Shown piece by piece: positions 7,461-16,030 of a stretch of DNA of 64,000 bases (its first letter is position 1; each line of letters starts with the position of its first letter). Location of the stretch: positions 124,001 to 188,000 of the forward strand of contig NZ_NWVD01000001.1 in NCBI RefSeq assembly GCF_002374835.1. The letters are read 5' to 3'. The notes under the pieces were generated by a model that saw only the letters and a list, made by a program, of their open reading frames with translations, had not been told where the DNA came from and made no database searches. The DNA comes from Sphingomonas ginsenosidimutans. Lineage in GTDB: Bacteria > Pseudomonadota > Alphaproteobacteria > Sphingomonadales > Sphingomonadaceae. The position numbers and the translations under genes were made by a program.

Positions 7461-8630
7461 TCAGGACGGATCGACGACGGTGATGACGCCGCCGCCGGCG
7501 TTCTCGATCTCGTGCTTCTTCTCGCCCGTGACGGGATCGATGATCCAGCCCTTGCGCCCTTCGCCGTCGACGAACAGCAGCGGCGTCGCCGTCTGCGTCA
7601 CCGCGATGTTGTTCATCGGCTCCTTGAGCGGCAGGCGGCGCACCACCTTCTTCGCGGCGAGATCGACGTCCCAGATCTCGGTCCCCGATTCCTTGTGCGT
7701 CCACATCTCGCCCATGTGCATCAGCACGAACAGGTGCCCGGACGGCCGGTGGAGCGCCATCGGCTGGCGCCCGCCGGGCATCCAGTTGATGTCGAGCGGT
7801 TTGGTGTCGCCGGGCCGCAGGCCCGCCGCCGCCTGGATCGAGAAGGGCTGCGTCACGACCGGCTGGGCGGCGATGGAGGCGGTGTAGACGAGCCCGGTAT
7901 AGGTCAGGAACACCGCCTGCTTCTTCGCCAGGTCATAGGCGTAATTGTCGAAGATCGGATCGTCGGTCGCCTGGAAGAACGGGGCGGTGCGGGTGATCGC
8001 CGGCTTCTTCCCGGTGACGTTGACGGTCGCCAGCGACCCGTCGGAGCATAGCGCGGAAAAGCCGATGCCCGGATTGGGCATCATGCTGGCGCAGCCGGGC
8101 AGTTCGACGTTGGCGTGGAACTTTCGCGCCGCCAGATCGACGATGTTGACCGAGGAGGCCGGATCGAGATTGTACACGAACGCCCAGCGGCCGTCGTTGC
8201 TGATGACGAAATTGTTCTTTCGTGCGCCGATCAGGATGCGGCCGGGAATCGCGATCTCCGCCTGACGCTTCATGTCGCGCGTGTCGTAGACAGTGACCAT
8301 GTCCTGGCGCGTGCCGCGATCGCGGCGGCTCCACAGCGATTCGGCGACGTAATAATAGCGGCCGGCGGGATCGATCGCGAAATCGGTCAGCCGGGCGGTA
8401 TCGACCAGCCCCTTCATCTTGCCGGTCTTCCCGTCGAAGATGCTGGTGCCCGGCGTGTCCCACCCGCCCTCGACATAGAACCAGTTGGGGTTGGGCGGAT
8501 CGGCCCGCATCGTATCCGACGTTTCCGGCTGAAGCTCCGGAGCGGATTGGGCCGGTGCCGCCGTGGCGCCGGCCAGCAAAGCGGTGGCGGCGATCGCGCT
8601 GGCCGCCGTCGCCCGAAGCATCGTCATCAT
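7461..8630 (-). CDS. aauB: TTQ-dependent amine dehydrogenase heavy chain (AauB/MauB family)
   Basis: 389 residues with a signal peptide ending APAQS near residue 29. The body is a seven-bladed beta propeller of the methylamine dehydrogenase heavy-chain family, with recognisable stretches WFYVEGGWDTPGTSIFDG, HLFVLMHMGEMWTHKESG and EIWDVDLAAKKVVRRL. The heavy chain scaffolds two light chains and shapes the substrate channel. ATG codons at 8630, 8627 and 8621 are possible; 8630 overlaps the stop of the MFS gene by 4 bases. A promoter-like module lies just upstream inside the end of that gene, so this gene can probably be transcribed independently. Confidence 0.93.
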   Translation of the reverse strand: MMTMLRATAASAIAATALLAGATAAPAQSAPELQPETSDTMRADPPNPNWFYVEGGWDTPGTSIFDGKTGKMKGLVDTARLTDFAIDPAGRYYYVAESLWSRRDRGTRQDMVTVYDTRDMKRQAEIAIPGRILIGARKNNFVISNDGRWAFVYNLDPASSVNIVDLAARKFHANVELPGCASMMPNPGIGFSALCSDGSLATVNVTGKKPAITRTAPFFQATDDPIFDNYAYDLAKKQAVFLTYTGLVYTASIAAQPVVTQPFSIQAAAGLRPGDTKPLDINWMPGGRQPMALHRPSGHLFVLMHMGEMWTHKESGTEIWDVDLAAKKVVRRLPLKEPMNNIAVTQTATPLLFVDGEGRKGWIIDPVTGEKKHEIENAGGGVITVVDPS

Positions 8631-9865
8631 CTTGCCCGTCCCCCCGTCGATCGCGGCAAAGTCTGTACATCCGTCCAGTTTTCGTCAAGCGGGGCGGGCG
8701 ATATTTTTTGCAGCTGCGAAAACACCGCCGCATGGCGCGCCGCCACCACCAGCGCGGCGCACCCGAGCGCCAGCGAGGCGACCGCGCCGGCCGCCAGCCC
8801 GGCCGGTCCGGCCGCCCCGCCCAGCGCGGCGCCGAGCAGCGGGCCGGCGATCATCCCCAGCGGATGGGTGCAGGCGACGAAGCGGCGGAACAAGGCGCCG
8901 TCCCCGGCGGCGCTGGCCGCGCCCGAGCAGCGGATGATGATCGCGGTCGATCCGATATTGAGCAGCAGGATGCCCGCCACGAACGGTCCCGCCCGCCCGG
9001 GCGGGGTGAGCACCAGCGGTGCCAGCAGCCCGGCGCTGGCCAGCACGCCGGTGAGCGGCAGCGGCAGGATGCGGCGGTCGCGCAGCACCGCCAGCGCGGT
9101 GGCGGCGCCGATGACCGACCCCGCCGACACCGCCACGCCGATCGTATCCCGGTCGATCCCGCTGGCGAGCGCGAGCGCGGCCGCCGAGCTCCAGATCATC
9201 ATCGTCGCGGCGATGAACGCGACGGTCGCCAGCGCCAGCGCCCAGGCGGCGGACGGGCGATGGCGCGCGGCGTCGTCGGCGGCGGCGGGATCGGCGAGCG
9301 GCGTCGCGCCCGCCGCCGGGCGATCCGCATCGCGCGCCGACATCGTCAGGATCGCGGCGGCCGCGGGGGCGATCGCCAGCAGCGCGAGCGCGACGCGCGG
9401 CCCGGCGGCGTCGGCGACCGGCGGCAGGACCAGCGCGAGCAGCGCGGACAGCAGCAACTGCGTCAGGAACACGGCGGCATAGGCGGTGGTCGGGCGATGC
9501 GCCGCCGCGCCGCTCATCGCATCGGTATAGACGATGCCGGTGGCGGCGCCGAACAGCGCGCGCGTCAGCAGCAAGACCGGCAGGTCCGCATCCAGCCCGG
9601 CGGTCAGCAGCGCCAGCCCGGTCGCCGCCAGCGCCGCGTAGGTGGCGGTGTGGGGAGGCAGTTTGACCCCGCACCGCCAGACCAGCAGCGCGCCCGCCGC
9701 CATCCCGCCCTGCGTCGTGCCGACGACCCAGCCGTGCGCGTCGGGGGCGACCCCGCCGGCCTGCGACAGGATGGTCAGGAACACCGGGTCGATCCCCGGT
9801 TGCAGGCAGGCGAGCGCGGCGGCGGCGATCGCGCCCAGCGGCGCGCGGGACGTGGCGTGGTTCAT
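8627..9865 (-). CDS. Major facilitator superfamily transporter
   Basis: 412 residues with about twelve hydrophobic segments and no soluble domain, as expected of an MFS permease. The central loop (around residues 190-215) is charged and Ala-rich. Its stop codon overlaps the start of the TTQ heavy-chain gene (ATGA), and it lies 94 bases downstream of the TetR gene on the same strand. This suggests a role in moving an amine, or its aldehyde or acid product, or in protection from it; the substrate cannot be told. The extreme C-terminus is encoded by the DNA that carries the downstream promoter module. Confidence 0.75.
   Translation of the reverse strand: MNHATSRAPLGAIAAAALACLQPGIDPVFLTILSQAGGVAPDAHGWVVGTTQGGMAAGALLVWRCGVKLPPHTATYAALAATGLALLTAGLDADLPVLLLTRALFGAATGIVYTDAMSGAAAHRPTTAYAAVFLTQLLLSALLALVLPPVADAAGPRVALALLAIAPAAAAILTMSARDADRPAAGATPLADPAAADDAARHRPSAAWALALATVAFIAATMMIWSSAAALALASGIDRDTIGVAVSAGSVIGAATALAVLRDRRILPLPLTGVLASAGLLAPLVLTPPGRAGPFVAGILLLNIGSTAIIIRCSGAASAAGDGALFRRFVACTHPLGMIAGPLLGAALGGAAGPAGLAAGAVASLALGCAALVVAARHAAVFSQLQKISPAPLDENWTDVQTLPRSTGGRAR
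8660..8688 (-). promoter_or_regulatory. Promoter/operator module upstream of the TTQ amine dehydrogenase genes
   Basis: On the minus strand, TTGACG (8688-8683), a 17-base spacer and CAGACT (8665-8660), with the dyad TGGACGGATGTACA (8677-8664) in between. It matches the module before qhpA over nearly its whole length and keeps the same offsets. A box reading TTTCGCAGCTGC on the minus strand (8721-8710) lies upstream, as before qhpA. The element lies within the last codons of the MFS gene, 30 bases ahead of the heavy-chain start. Confidence 0.6.
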
Positions 9866-9959
9866 CGGCGGACCCCAACAGCGATGCGCGCCTTGCGACG
9901 CACGCCGTTCAGATCATCCCCCGCAACGCCCCACCATGTGTCGTTCCGCCGCGCCGCCG

Positions 9960-10619
9960 TCAGTCGAGCCGCGCGGGCAGGCCGGCAATGTCGCGCGACG
10001 TGACCGTCTTGGCAAGCTCCACCAGCGACTTTGCCGCCAGCGCGGTGAGCGCGGGCATCTTGTGCGCCCAGGGCTTCTCATAGCCAGCGAACGGCGTGGT
10101 CCCCTCCATCGAGGCGCTGATGAACAGCGCGACGGTGTGCACCTCGTCCGGGGACAGCGCGGGATTGAGCAGCGCGACATATTCGCCGATGTAATCGTGC
10201 ACGCGCTGGTAGAAGATGCGCACCCGGTCGGCGACGAAATCGCTGTGGTTGGCCAGCGCCCACAATTCGGAGAACAGCCGCGTCGTGCGCTTGCCCCGGA
10301 TATCGTCCAGGCACAGGACGATCAGCAACCGCAATTGCTCCTCCGCGGGGACGGCGGGGATGCGCACCGTCTGGTCCAGCAGCCGCGAATAGCTGTCGAT
10401 CAGCTCATCCAGCATCACCTGGACCAGCATTTCCTTGCGCGGGAAATGATAGCTGACGTTGCCGACCTTCATGTCGCAGCGCGCGGCGATGCGACGAATC
10501 GTGAAGGCGGTAGCGCCTTCGTCGATCAGCAGGTCCAGCGCGGCGCGCAGGATCGTGTCCACCGTTTCGGTGCCGCGGGCGTAGATGCCGGGGCGTGCCG
10601 TCGTCGTCGTGGAATTCAT
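9960..10619 (-). CDS. TetR-family regulator, candidate controller of the amine-oxidation genes
   Basis: 219 residues. The N-terminal helix-turn-helix (about residues 22-66: ILRAALDLLIDEGATAFTIR followed by MKVGNVSYHFPRKE) is typical TetR. The C-terminal ligand domain is not assignable to a known effector. The gene is divergent from the molybdenum hydroxylase genes and upstream, on the same strand, of the MFS and TTQ dehydrogenase genes. TetR-like dyads occur between -35 and -10 in three nearby promoters, making this protein the obvious candidate repressor. Regulation is inferred. Confidence 0.85.
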   Translation of the reverse strand: MNSTTTTARPGIYARGTETVDTILRAALDLLIDEGATAFTIRRIAARCDMKVGNVSYHFPRKEMLVQVMLDELIDSYSRLLDQTVRIPAVPAEEQLRLLIVLCLDDIRGKRTTRLFSELWALANHSDFVADRVRIFYQRVHDYIGEYVALLNPALSPDEVHTVALFISASMEGTTPFAGYEKPWAHKMPALTALAAKSLVELAKTVTSRDIAGLPARLD

Positions 10620-10695
10620 ACCGGAAACTCAAACACGTGCGGAGCACGGCGGACCTCCCTAGACCCCGCCGCGCGGCACCACAAGTATCCGCGGC

Positions 10696-10724
10696 TTGAC
10701 GAAATCTTGAAGTACGTCCAGCAT
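10696..10724 (+). promoter_or_regulatory. Promoter/operator module upstream of the molybdenum hydroxylase genes
   Basis: TTGACG (10696-10701), a 17-base spacer and CAGCAT (10719-10724) on the plus strand, with TTGAAGTACGTCCA (10707-10720) as the dyad. The element keeps the same five-base gap between -35 and dyad as the copies before qhpA and the TTQ heavy-chain gene, though the left half of the dyad is weaker. It lies in the 173-base gap between the TetR gene and the small-subunit gene, so it could also mediate autoregulation. Confidence 0.5.
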
Positions 10725-10792
10725 TTCTTTTGCATCGCAGCGATCGGCGGGGGCCGGGGGGCGTGTCCGCGATGCCGGAACAGGGGGTCCCG

Positions 10793-11253
<461 letters not shown>

Positions 11254-11257
<4 letters not shown>

Positions 11258-13473
11258 GCACGCGGGTGCATCTGGACCGGCGCGGGTTCCTGACGGTGTC
11301 GCTGCTGGGGGGAACGGCGCTGGCGTTCGACGCCTGCGTGCCGCTGTCGGCGCAGGGGGCAGAGCAGGGCGCGGGGCAGGGGGCGCCCGGCGTCCTCAAC
11401 GCCTTCGTGCGGATCGCGCCCGACAATGCGATCACCATCGGGGCGAAGAACCCGGAGATCGGGCAGGGCATCCGCACGATGCTGCCGATGCTGATCGCCG
11501 AGGAGCTGGACGCCGACTGGGCGCAGGTGCGGATCGCGCAGACGCTGGCGGACGATGCGGTCTACGGCCCGCAGGTCGCGGGGGGCAGCCGCGCCACGCC
11601 GGTCAACTGGCTGCCGATGCGCCGCGTCGGGGCCGCCGCGCGGCAGATGATCCTCAACGCCGCCGCCGCCGAATGGGGCGTGGAGGCCGCCACGCTGACG
11701 ACCGAGCGCGGGCATGTGGTGGCCGCAGCGAGCGGGCGGCGTGCGCCCTATGCCGCGTTCGCGGTGCGCGCCGCGGGGCTGCCCGCCCCCGACCTGGCCA
11801 CCGTCCCGCTGAAGGCGGCGCGCGATTTCCGCATCATCGGCACCGCGCAGCCCGGCGTCGATACGCCGGCGATCGTCGCCGGCAAGCCCTTGTTCGGGAT
11901 CGACACCGACCTGCCGAACATGGTGCATGCCGCGATCGCGATCAGCCCGGTGTTCGGCGGCACGATCACGGCGCTGGACGATGCCGCGGTGCGCGCGATC
12001 CCCGGCGTCGTCGCGGTGGTACGGCTGAACAGCGGGCTGGCGGCCGCGAACGGCGCCGACGATGCGGTCGCGGTGGTGGCCGACAGCTGGTGGACCGCGG
12101 CGCAGGCGCGGCAGAAACTGGCGATCGCCTGGGCGCCGCCGGCGGCGGGCGGCGACCATGCCACCGCCAGCTACGAACGCACCGCCGCGACGCTGCTGGA
12201 CGGCGAGCCGCGCCATGACCTGGCCCGCATCGGGGACGCTGCCGCCGCGCTGAAGGGCGCGCACCGCGTGGTGACCGCGCGCTACGACTATCCGTTCCTG
12301 GCGCATGCCACGCTGGAGCCGCAGAATTGCACCGCGCTGTTCGCGGACGGCAAGCTGGAGCTGTGGGCGCCCAGCCAGGCGCCGGCGGCGGGGCGCAAGG
12401 CGACCGCCAAGGCGCTGGGCATCGCGCCGGAGGCGATCACGATCCACATGCCGCGGATCGGCGGCGGGTTCGGCCGGCGGCTGATGAACGACTATATGGT
12501 GCAGGCCGCGCTGATCGCGAAGGCGGTGCCGGGGCGCCCGGTGAAGCTGCTGTACGACCGCACCGATGATATCCGGCACGATTGCTATCGTCCGGCGGGA
12601 TGGCACCGGCTGACCGCGGGGCTGGACGCGAAGGGCGCGATCGCCGCGATCACCGACCATTTCGTCAGTTTCGGCCATGACGGCGAGCCGGCGATCGCTG
12701 CGGAAATGTCGCCGTTCGAATTCCCGGCGCAGCTGGTGCCCGCGGTCCATTACGGCGCGACCTACATGCCCACCACCATGCCGACCGGCTGGTTGCGGGC
12801 GCCGACCAGCAATGCGATGGCGTTCACGTTCCAGGGGTTCCTGGACGAGGTGGCGCTGGCGGCGGGATGCGACCTGCCCGAGCTGCTGCGCCGCACGCTG
12901 GGCGAGCCGCGCACCTTGCCCCCGCCGGAGCGCGGCGCGGCGTTCGACACCGGCCGCGCGCGCCGCGTCATCGACGCGGTGTGCACCCGCGCCGGCTGGC
13001 CGGGGGGGCGCGCGACGCCGGGCGGGGCGAAGACGGGGAAGGGCCGCGGGTTCGGCTTCTATTTCAGCCATGCGGGCTATTTCGCGGAGGTCGTCGACAT
13101 CACCGTCGTCGACAAGACGACGATCCGGGTCGACAAGGTATGGGTGGCCGGCGACGTCGGCAGCCATGTCATCAACCCGCTGAACGCGGTGCATCAGGTG
13201 CAGGGATCGGTGATCGACGGGATCGCGCAGGCGCTGGCGGGGCAGAAGATCGACGTCGTCGCAGGCGCGGTGGCGCAGGAGAATTTCGGCGACTTCCCGC
13301 TGCTGCGCATCGATGCCGCGCCGCGCGCGGTCGACGTGACGTTCGTCCCGTCCGATGCCGCGCCGACCGGGCTGGGCGAACCGGCGCTGCCGCCGGTCAT
13401 CCCGGCGATCGCCAATGCGGTATTCGACGCGGCCGGCCGGCGGCTGCGCAGCCTGCCGCTCCGGCTGGCGTAG
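11254..13473 (+). CDS. iorB: Molybdenum hydroxylase large subunit (periplasmic aldehyde dehydrogenase / IorB type)
   Basis: 739 residues. A Tat signal ([13 protein letters not shown], residues ~8-20) indicates export of the folded cofactor-loaded enzyme. Molybdopterin-binding motifs include [14 protein letters not shown] and the C-terminal GLGEPALPP, whose Glu (about residue 709) is the family's catalytic base. It belongs to the xanthine-dehydrogenase-like superfamily and would be fed by the adjacent [2Fe-2S] subunit. No cytochrome subunit is next to it. Its place beside amine dehydrogenases that release aldehydes in the periplasm suggests it oxidises those aldehydes to acids. True isoquinoline-type ring hydroxylation remains possible. 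Confidence 0.88.
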
Positions 13474-13541
13474 CGCGCGGCGACATCGGAACGCCTTCGC
13501 TGGGAGACCTGACGTAGCCCCGATCCGGCCGGGGTGCGCGG

Positions 13542-14177
13542 TCACCCCGTGGCGACCGCGGCGATGTAGCGGGCGGCGGCGTCCGCGACCTCCTGCGCCG
13601 ATGCGCCGGGGCGATACAGGTTCGATCCCAGCCCGAAACCGTCGGCACCGGCCGCGCGCCATGTCGCGATATTGTCCGGCGTGACCCCGCCGACCGCCAG
13701 CACGCGCGCGCTGCGAGGCAGGACCGCGCGCTGCGCCTTGAGGAAGGTGGGGGTGGTGCCGTCGGCGGGGAACAGCTTCAGCGCGCTGGCACCGGCCGCG
13801 AGCGCGGCGAACCCTTCGCTGGGGGTGAAATATCCGGGCAGCGACACCAGCCCCGCGGTGCGGGTCGCGCGGATCACCGCGGTATCGGTGTTGGGTGACA
13901 CGATCAGCGTGCCGCCCGCATCGCGTACCCGCGCCACGTCGCCGGGGTCGAGGACCGTTCCGGCGCCGATCATCGCGCGGTCGCCCAGCCGCCGGGCGAG
14001 CAGCGCGATGCTGTCGAACGGATCGGGCGAATTCAATGGCACCTCGATCAGGGTCAGTCCCGCGTCGACCAGTGCATCGCCGACCGCGGCCGCCTCCGCC
14101 GGGGTCAGCCCGCGCAGGATCGCCACCAGCGGGCAGGCGGCAAAGGCGCGGTCGAACGCGGCGTCGGTATCGGTCAT
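13542..14177 (-). CDS. dgoA: 2-dehydro-3-deoxy-6-phosphogalactonate aldolase
   Basis: 211 residues, the size of KDPG/KDPGal aldolases. Schiff-base Lys134 lies in SALKLFPA and the catalytic Glu45 in LIEVPLNSP; the phosphate-binding GGVTPDN and GFGLGSNLY segments are intact. It cleaves KDPGal to pyruvate and glyceraldehyde 3-phosphate, the last step of galactonate breakdown. The gene overlaps dgoK by 4 bases (ATGA), so the pair is co-translated. A KDPG aldolase could look similar; the dgoK and dgoD neighbours decide for dgoA. Confidence 0.92.
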   Translation of the reverse strand: MTDTDAAFDRAFAACPLVAILRGLTPAEAAAVGDALVDAGLTLIEVPLNSPDPFDSIALLARRLGDRAMIGAGTVLDPGDVARVRDAGGTLIVSPNTDTAVIRATRTAGLVSLPGYFTPSEGFAALAAGASALKLFPADGTTPTFLKAQRAVLPRSARVLAVGGVTPDNIATWRAAGADGFGLGSNLYRPGASAQEVADAAARYIAAVATG

Positions 14178-15058
14178 GCGGTTTCTCCGGGAAGCAGGGC
14201 GTGCAGCGCGTGGATGCCGGCGGTGAACGCGGCCGCGCTGTCGATCGCGACGACACGGCCACCACGCAGCGCGATGGCGGCGGTATAGAGCGCGGCGAGC
14301 GCGCCGGTGGCGAGCAGGTGGACCGTTCCCCCGGCCAGATCGCCGCGCGCGCCCACGTCCGCGCCGATCAGGACCCCGCTGGCGAACGATGCCGCATCGC
14401 CGGGCGCGAGCGTGCCGAGCAGGACGCGCGCGCGCACTTCGAACATCGCGTCGAGCAGATCGGTGGCGCCCGCACCGCGCGCCACGCCGTCACGGAACGC
14501 CGCGCCATCCACGACGGGTGCGTCGAGCATCCCGGACAGGATGCCGTGCGTGCGCAGCAGCGCGAACAGCTCCCCGGTCATCGCGGTGGCGAAGCGATGG
14601 ATGCGGGCGTCGGCCACCGTGATCCATTTGTCGTGCGTGCCCGGCTGGCAGAACAGCGCGTCGCGGGGCGCGAGGCCCGCGGTGATCGCACCCAGTGCCT
14701 GCACCTCCTCCCCGCGCATCACGTCGTGCCGCGAACCGCGCAGCGCGACGCCCGGCACGATCGCGACATCGCGCGCGACATGGATCACGCCCCCGGCCAG
14801 CGCGGCGAGATCGGCGGGGGCGTCGACATAAGGTATCTCGCGCCAGCCGCGCGTCGACCCGGCCATGCCCGCGATCAGCAGCGGCGCTTCGCCCAGCCGT
14901 GCACGAAGCGCCGCGACCGCCGCAGGATAGTCCGCCGGGGCCAGCGACAGGATGCCGCGATCGTCGCACACCGTGGCCAGCACCCCCCCGTCCGCCGCCA
15001 GTCGATAGGCGCGCCGGTTGGTCGTACCCCAATCCACCGCGATCACTTCGCCGTTCAT
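14174..15058 (-). CDS. dgoK: 2-dehydro-3-deoxygalactonokinase
   Basis: 294 residues. The N-terminal nucleotide-binding motif VIAVDWGTTNRRAYRL and the C-terminal LLATGALAALYTAAI region are those of DgoK (actin-like ATPase fold). It phosphorylates 2-dehydro-3-deoxy-D-galactonate to the 6-phosphate, the substrate of the overlapping dgoA aldolase. Its start lies 14 bases from an AT-rich TATGA motif shared by the other promoters of this cluster. Confidence 0.93.
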   Translation of the reverse strand: MNGEVIAVDWGTTNRRAYRLAADGGVLATVCDDRGILSLAPADYPAAVAALRARLGEAPLLIAGMAGSTRGWREIPYVDAPADLAALAGGVIHVARDVAIVPGVALRGSRHDVMRGEEVQALGAITAGLAPRDALFCQPGTHDKWITVADARIHRFATAMTGELFALLRTHGILSGMLDAPVVDGAAFRDGVARGAGATDLLDAMFEVRARVLLGTLAPGDAASFASGVLIGADVGARGDLAGGTVHLLATGALAALYTAAIALRGGRVVAIDSAAAFTAGIHALHALLPGETA

Positions 15059-15071
15059 CGCCTTGCCTTGG

Positions 15072-15089
15072 TTATTTATATGACATTAT
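15072..15089. promoter_or_regulatory. Candidate GntR operator, dgoK / SMP-30 divergent promoter
   Basis: TTATTTATATGACATTAT in otherwise GC-rich DNA, between divergent dgoK and the lactonase gene. It fits the shared pattern AATAWA-TATGA-YWTTAT found before the other galactoside genes. Confidence 0.5.
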
Positions 15090-15139
15090 CCTGTGCCGCT
15101 GTATCGTCAACGCAGGGTGCAGGACAAGAGAGGATGAGG

Positions 15140-16018
15140 ATGGCGGATCGGGCGCAGACCGTGTGGGACGGCGCGGCGGAACTGGGCGAGGGGCCGGTGT
15201 GGGACGCCCGCGACGCGGCGCTGTGGTTCGTGGATATCAAGCGGCCGGCGGTCCATCGCGTCGATCCCGCCGACGGCACGCACCGGTCGTGGCCCGCCCC
15301 GACTCAGATCGGCTGGGTGCTGCCCGCCGAGGGCGGCGGCTTCCTGGCGGGATTGCAGACGGGGCTGGCGCATTTCGATCCCGCGACCGGTGCCTTCCGC
15401 CATCTGTGCGCGGTGGAGCCGGATCGCCCGGGCAACCGGCTGAACGATGCGACGGTCGGGCCGGACGGGGTCGTGTGGTTCGGGTCGATGGACGATGCCG
15501 CGCGCGAGGCGACCGGGCAGGTGCATCGCTGGGACGGTGCGCACGCGACCGTCACGGGAATCGCGCCGGTGACGATCACCAACGGACCGGCGGTGTCTCC
15601 GGACGGTGCGACGCTTTATCATGTCGATACCTTGGGCGGCGCAATCCACGCGGTGCCGGTGTCGGGTGACGGGACGACCGGTACGGCGCGTGTGCTGGTG
15701 ACGATCGACCCGGCCGACGGCACCCCCGATGGGGTCAGCACCGATGCGGCCGGCAATATCTGGCTGGGGCTGTGGGGCGGGTGGTGCGCGCGCTGCTACG
15801 ATCCGGCGGGCCGGTTGCTGCGCGAGGTGCGGTTGCCGGCGGCGCAGGTCACGAAGATCGCGTTCGGTGGCGCGGACCTGCGCACCGCCTTCGCCACCAC
15901 CGCGCGGCTGGGGCTGGACGCGGCGGCACTGGCCGTGGAGCCGGCGGCGGGGGCGGTGTTCGCGTTCCGCGTCGACGTGCCGGGGCGGCCGCTGCCGCTG
16001 GCGCGGCTGCGGCGCTGA
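15140..16018 (+). CDS. SMP-30/gluconolactonase-family sugar lactonase (candidate galactonolactonase)
   Basis: 292 residues. The SMP-30 beta-propeller metal and active-site signatures are visible: GEGPVWD (Glu17), RPGNRLNDATVGPDG, ITNGPAVSPDG and the C-terminal DGTPDGVSTDAAGNIW with the catalytic Asp. The family hydrolyses aldonolactones, which fits the second step of oxidative galactose breakdown between the dehydrogenase and the dehydratase. The start at 15140 is preferred to 15134 because GAGAGG lies at a proper distance. It has no signal peptide, so it is cytoplasmic. Confidence 0.87.
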   Translation: MADRAQTVWDGAAELGEGPVWDARDAALWFVDIKRPAVHRVDPADGTHRSWPAPTQIGWVLPAEGGGFLAGLQTGLAHFDPATGAFRHLCAVEPDRPGNRLNDATVGPDGVVWFGSMDDAAREATGQVHRWDGAHATVTGIAPVTITNGPAVSPDGATLYHVDTLGGAIHAVPVSGDGTTGTARVLVTIDPADGTPDGVSTDAAGNIWLGLWGGWCARCYDPAGRLLREVRLPAAQVTKIAFGGADLRTAFATTARLGLDAAALAVEPAAGAVFAFRVDVPGRPLPLARLRR

Positions 16019-16030
16019 TCGGGTGGCGGA

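Noticed and set aside
5738..8630. Naming the TTQ enzyme firmly as methylamine dehydrogenase
   Set aside because: The light chain resembles both MADH and AADH, and the gene order is that of the aau cluster; substrate cannot be decided from the sequence.
13474..13541. Terminator between iorB and dgoA
   Set aside because: Only a weak CCCCG/CGGGG stem without a T-run; not enough to call.
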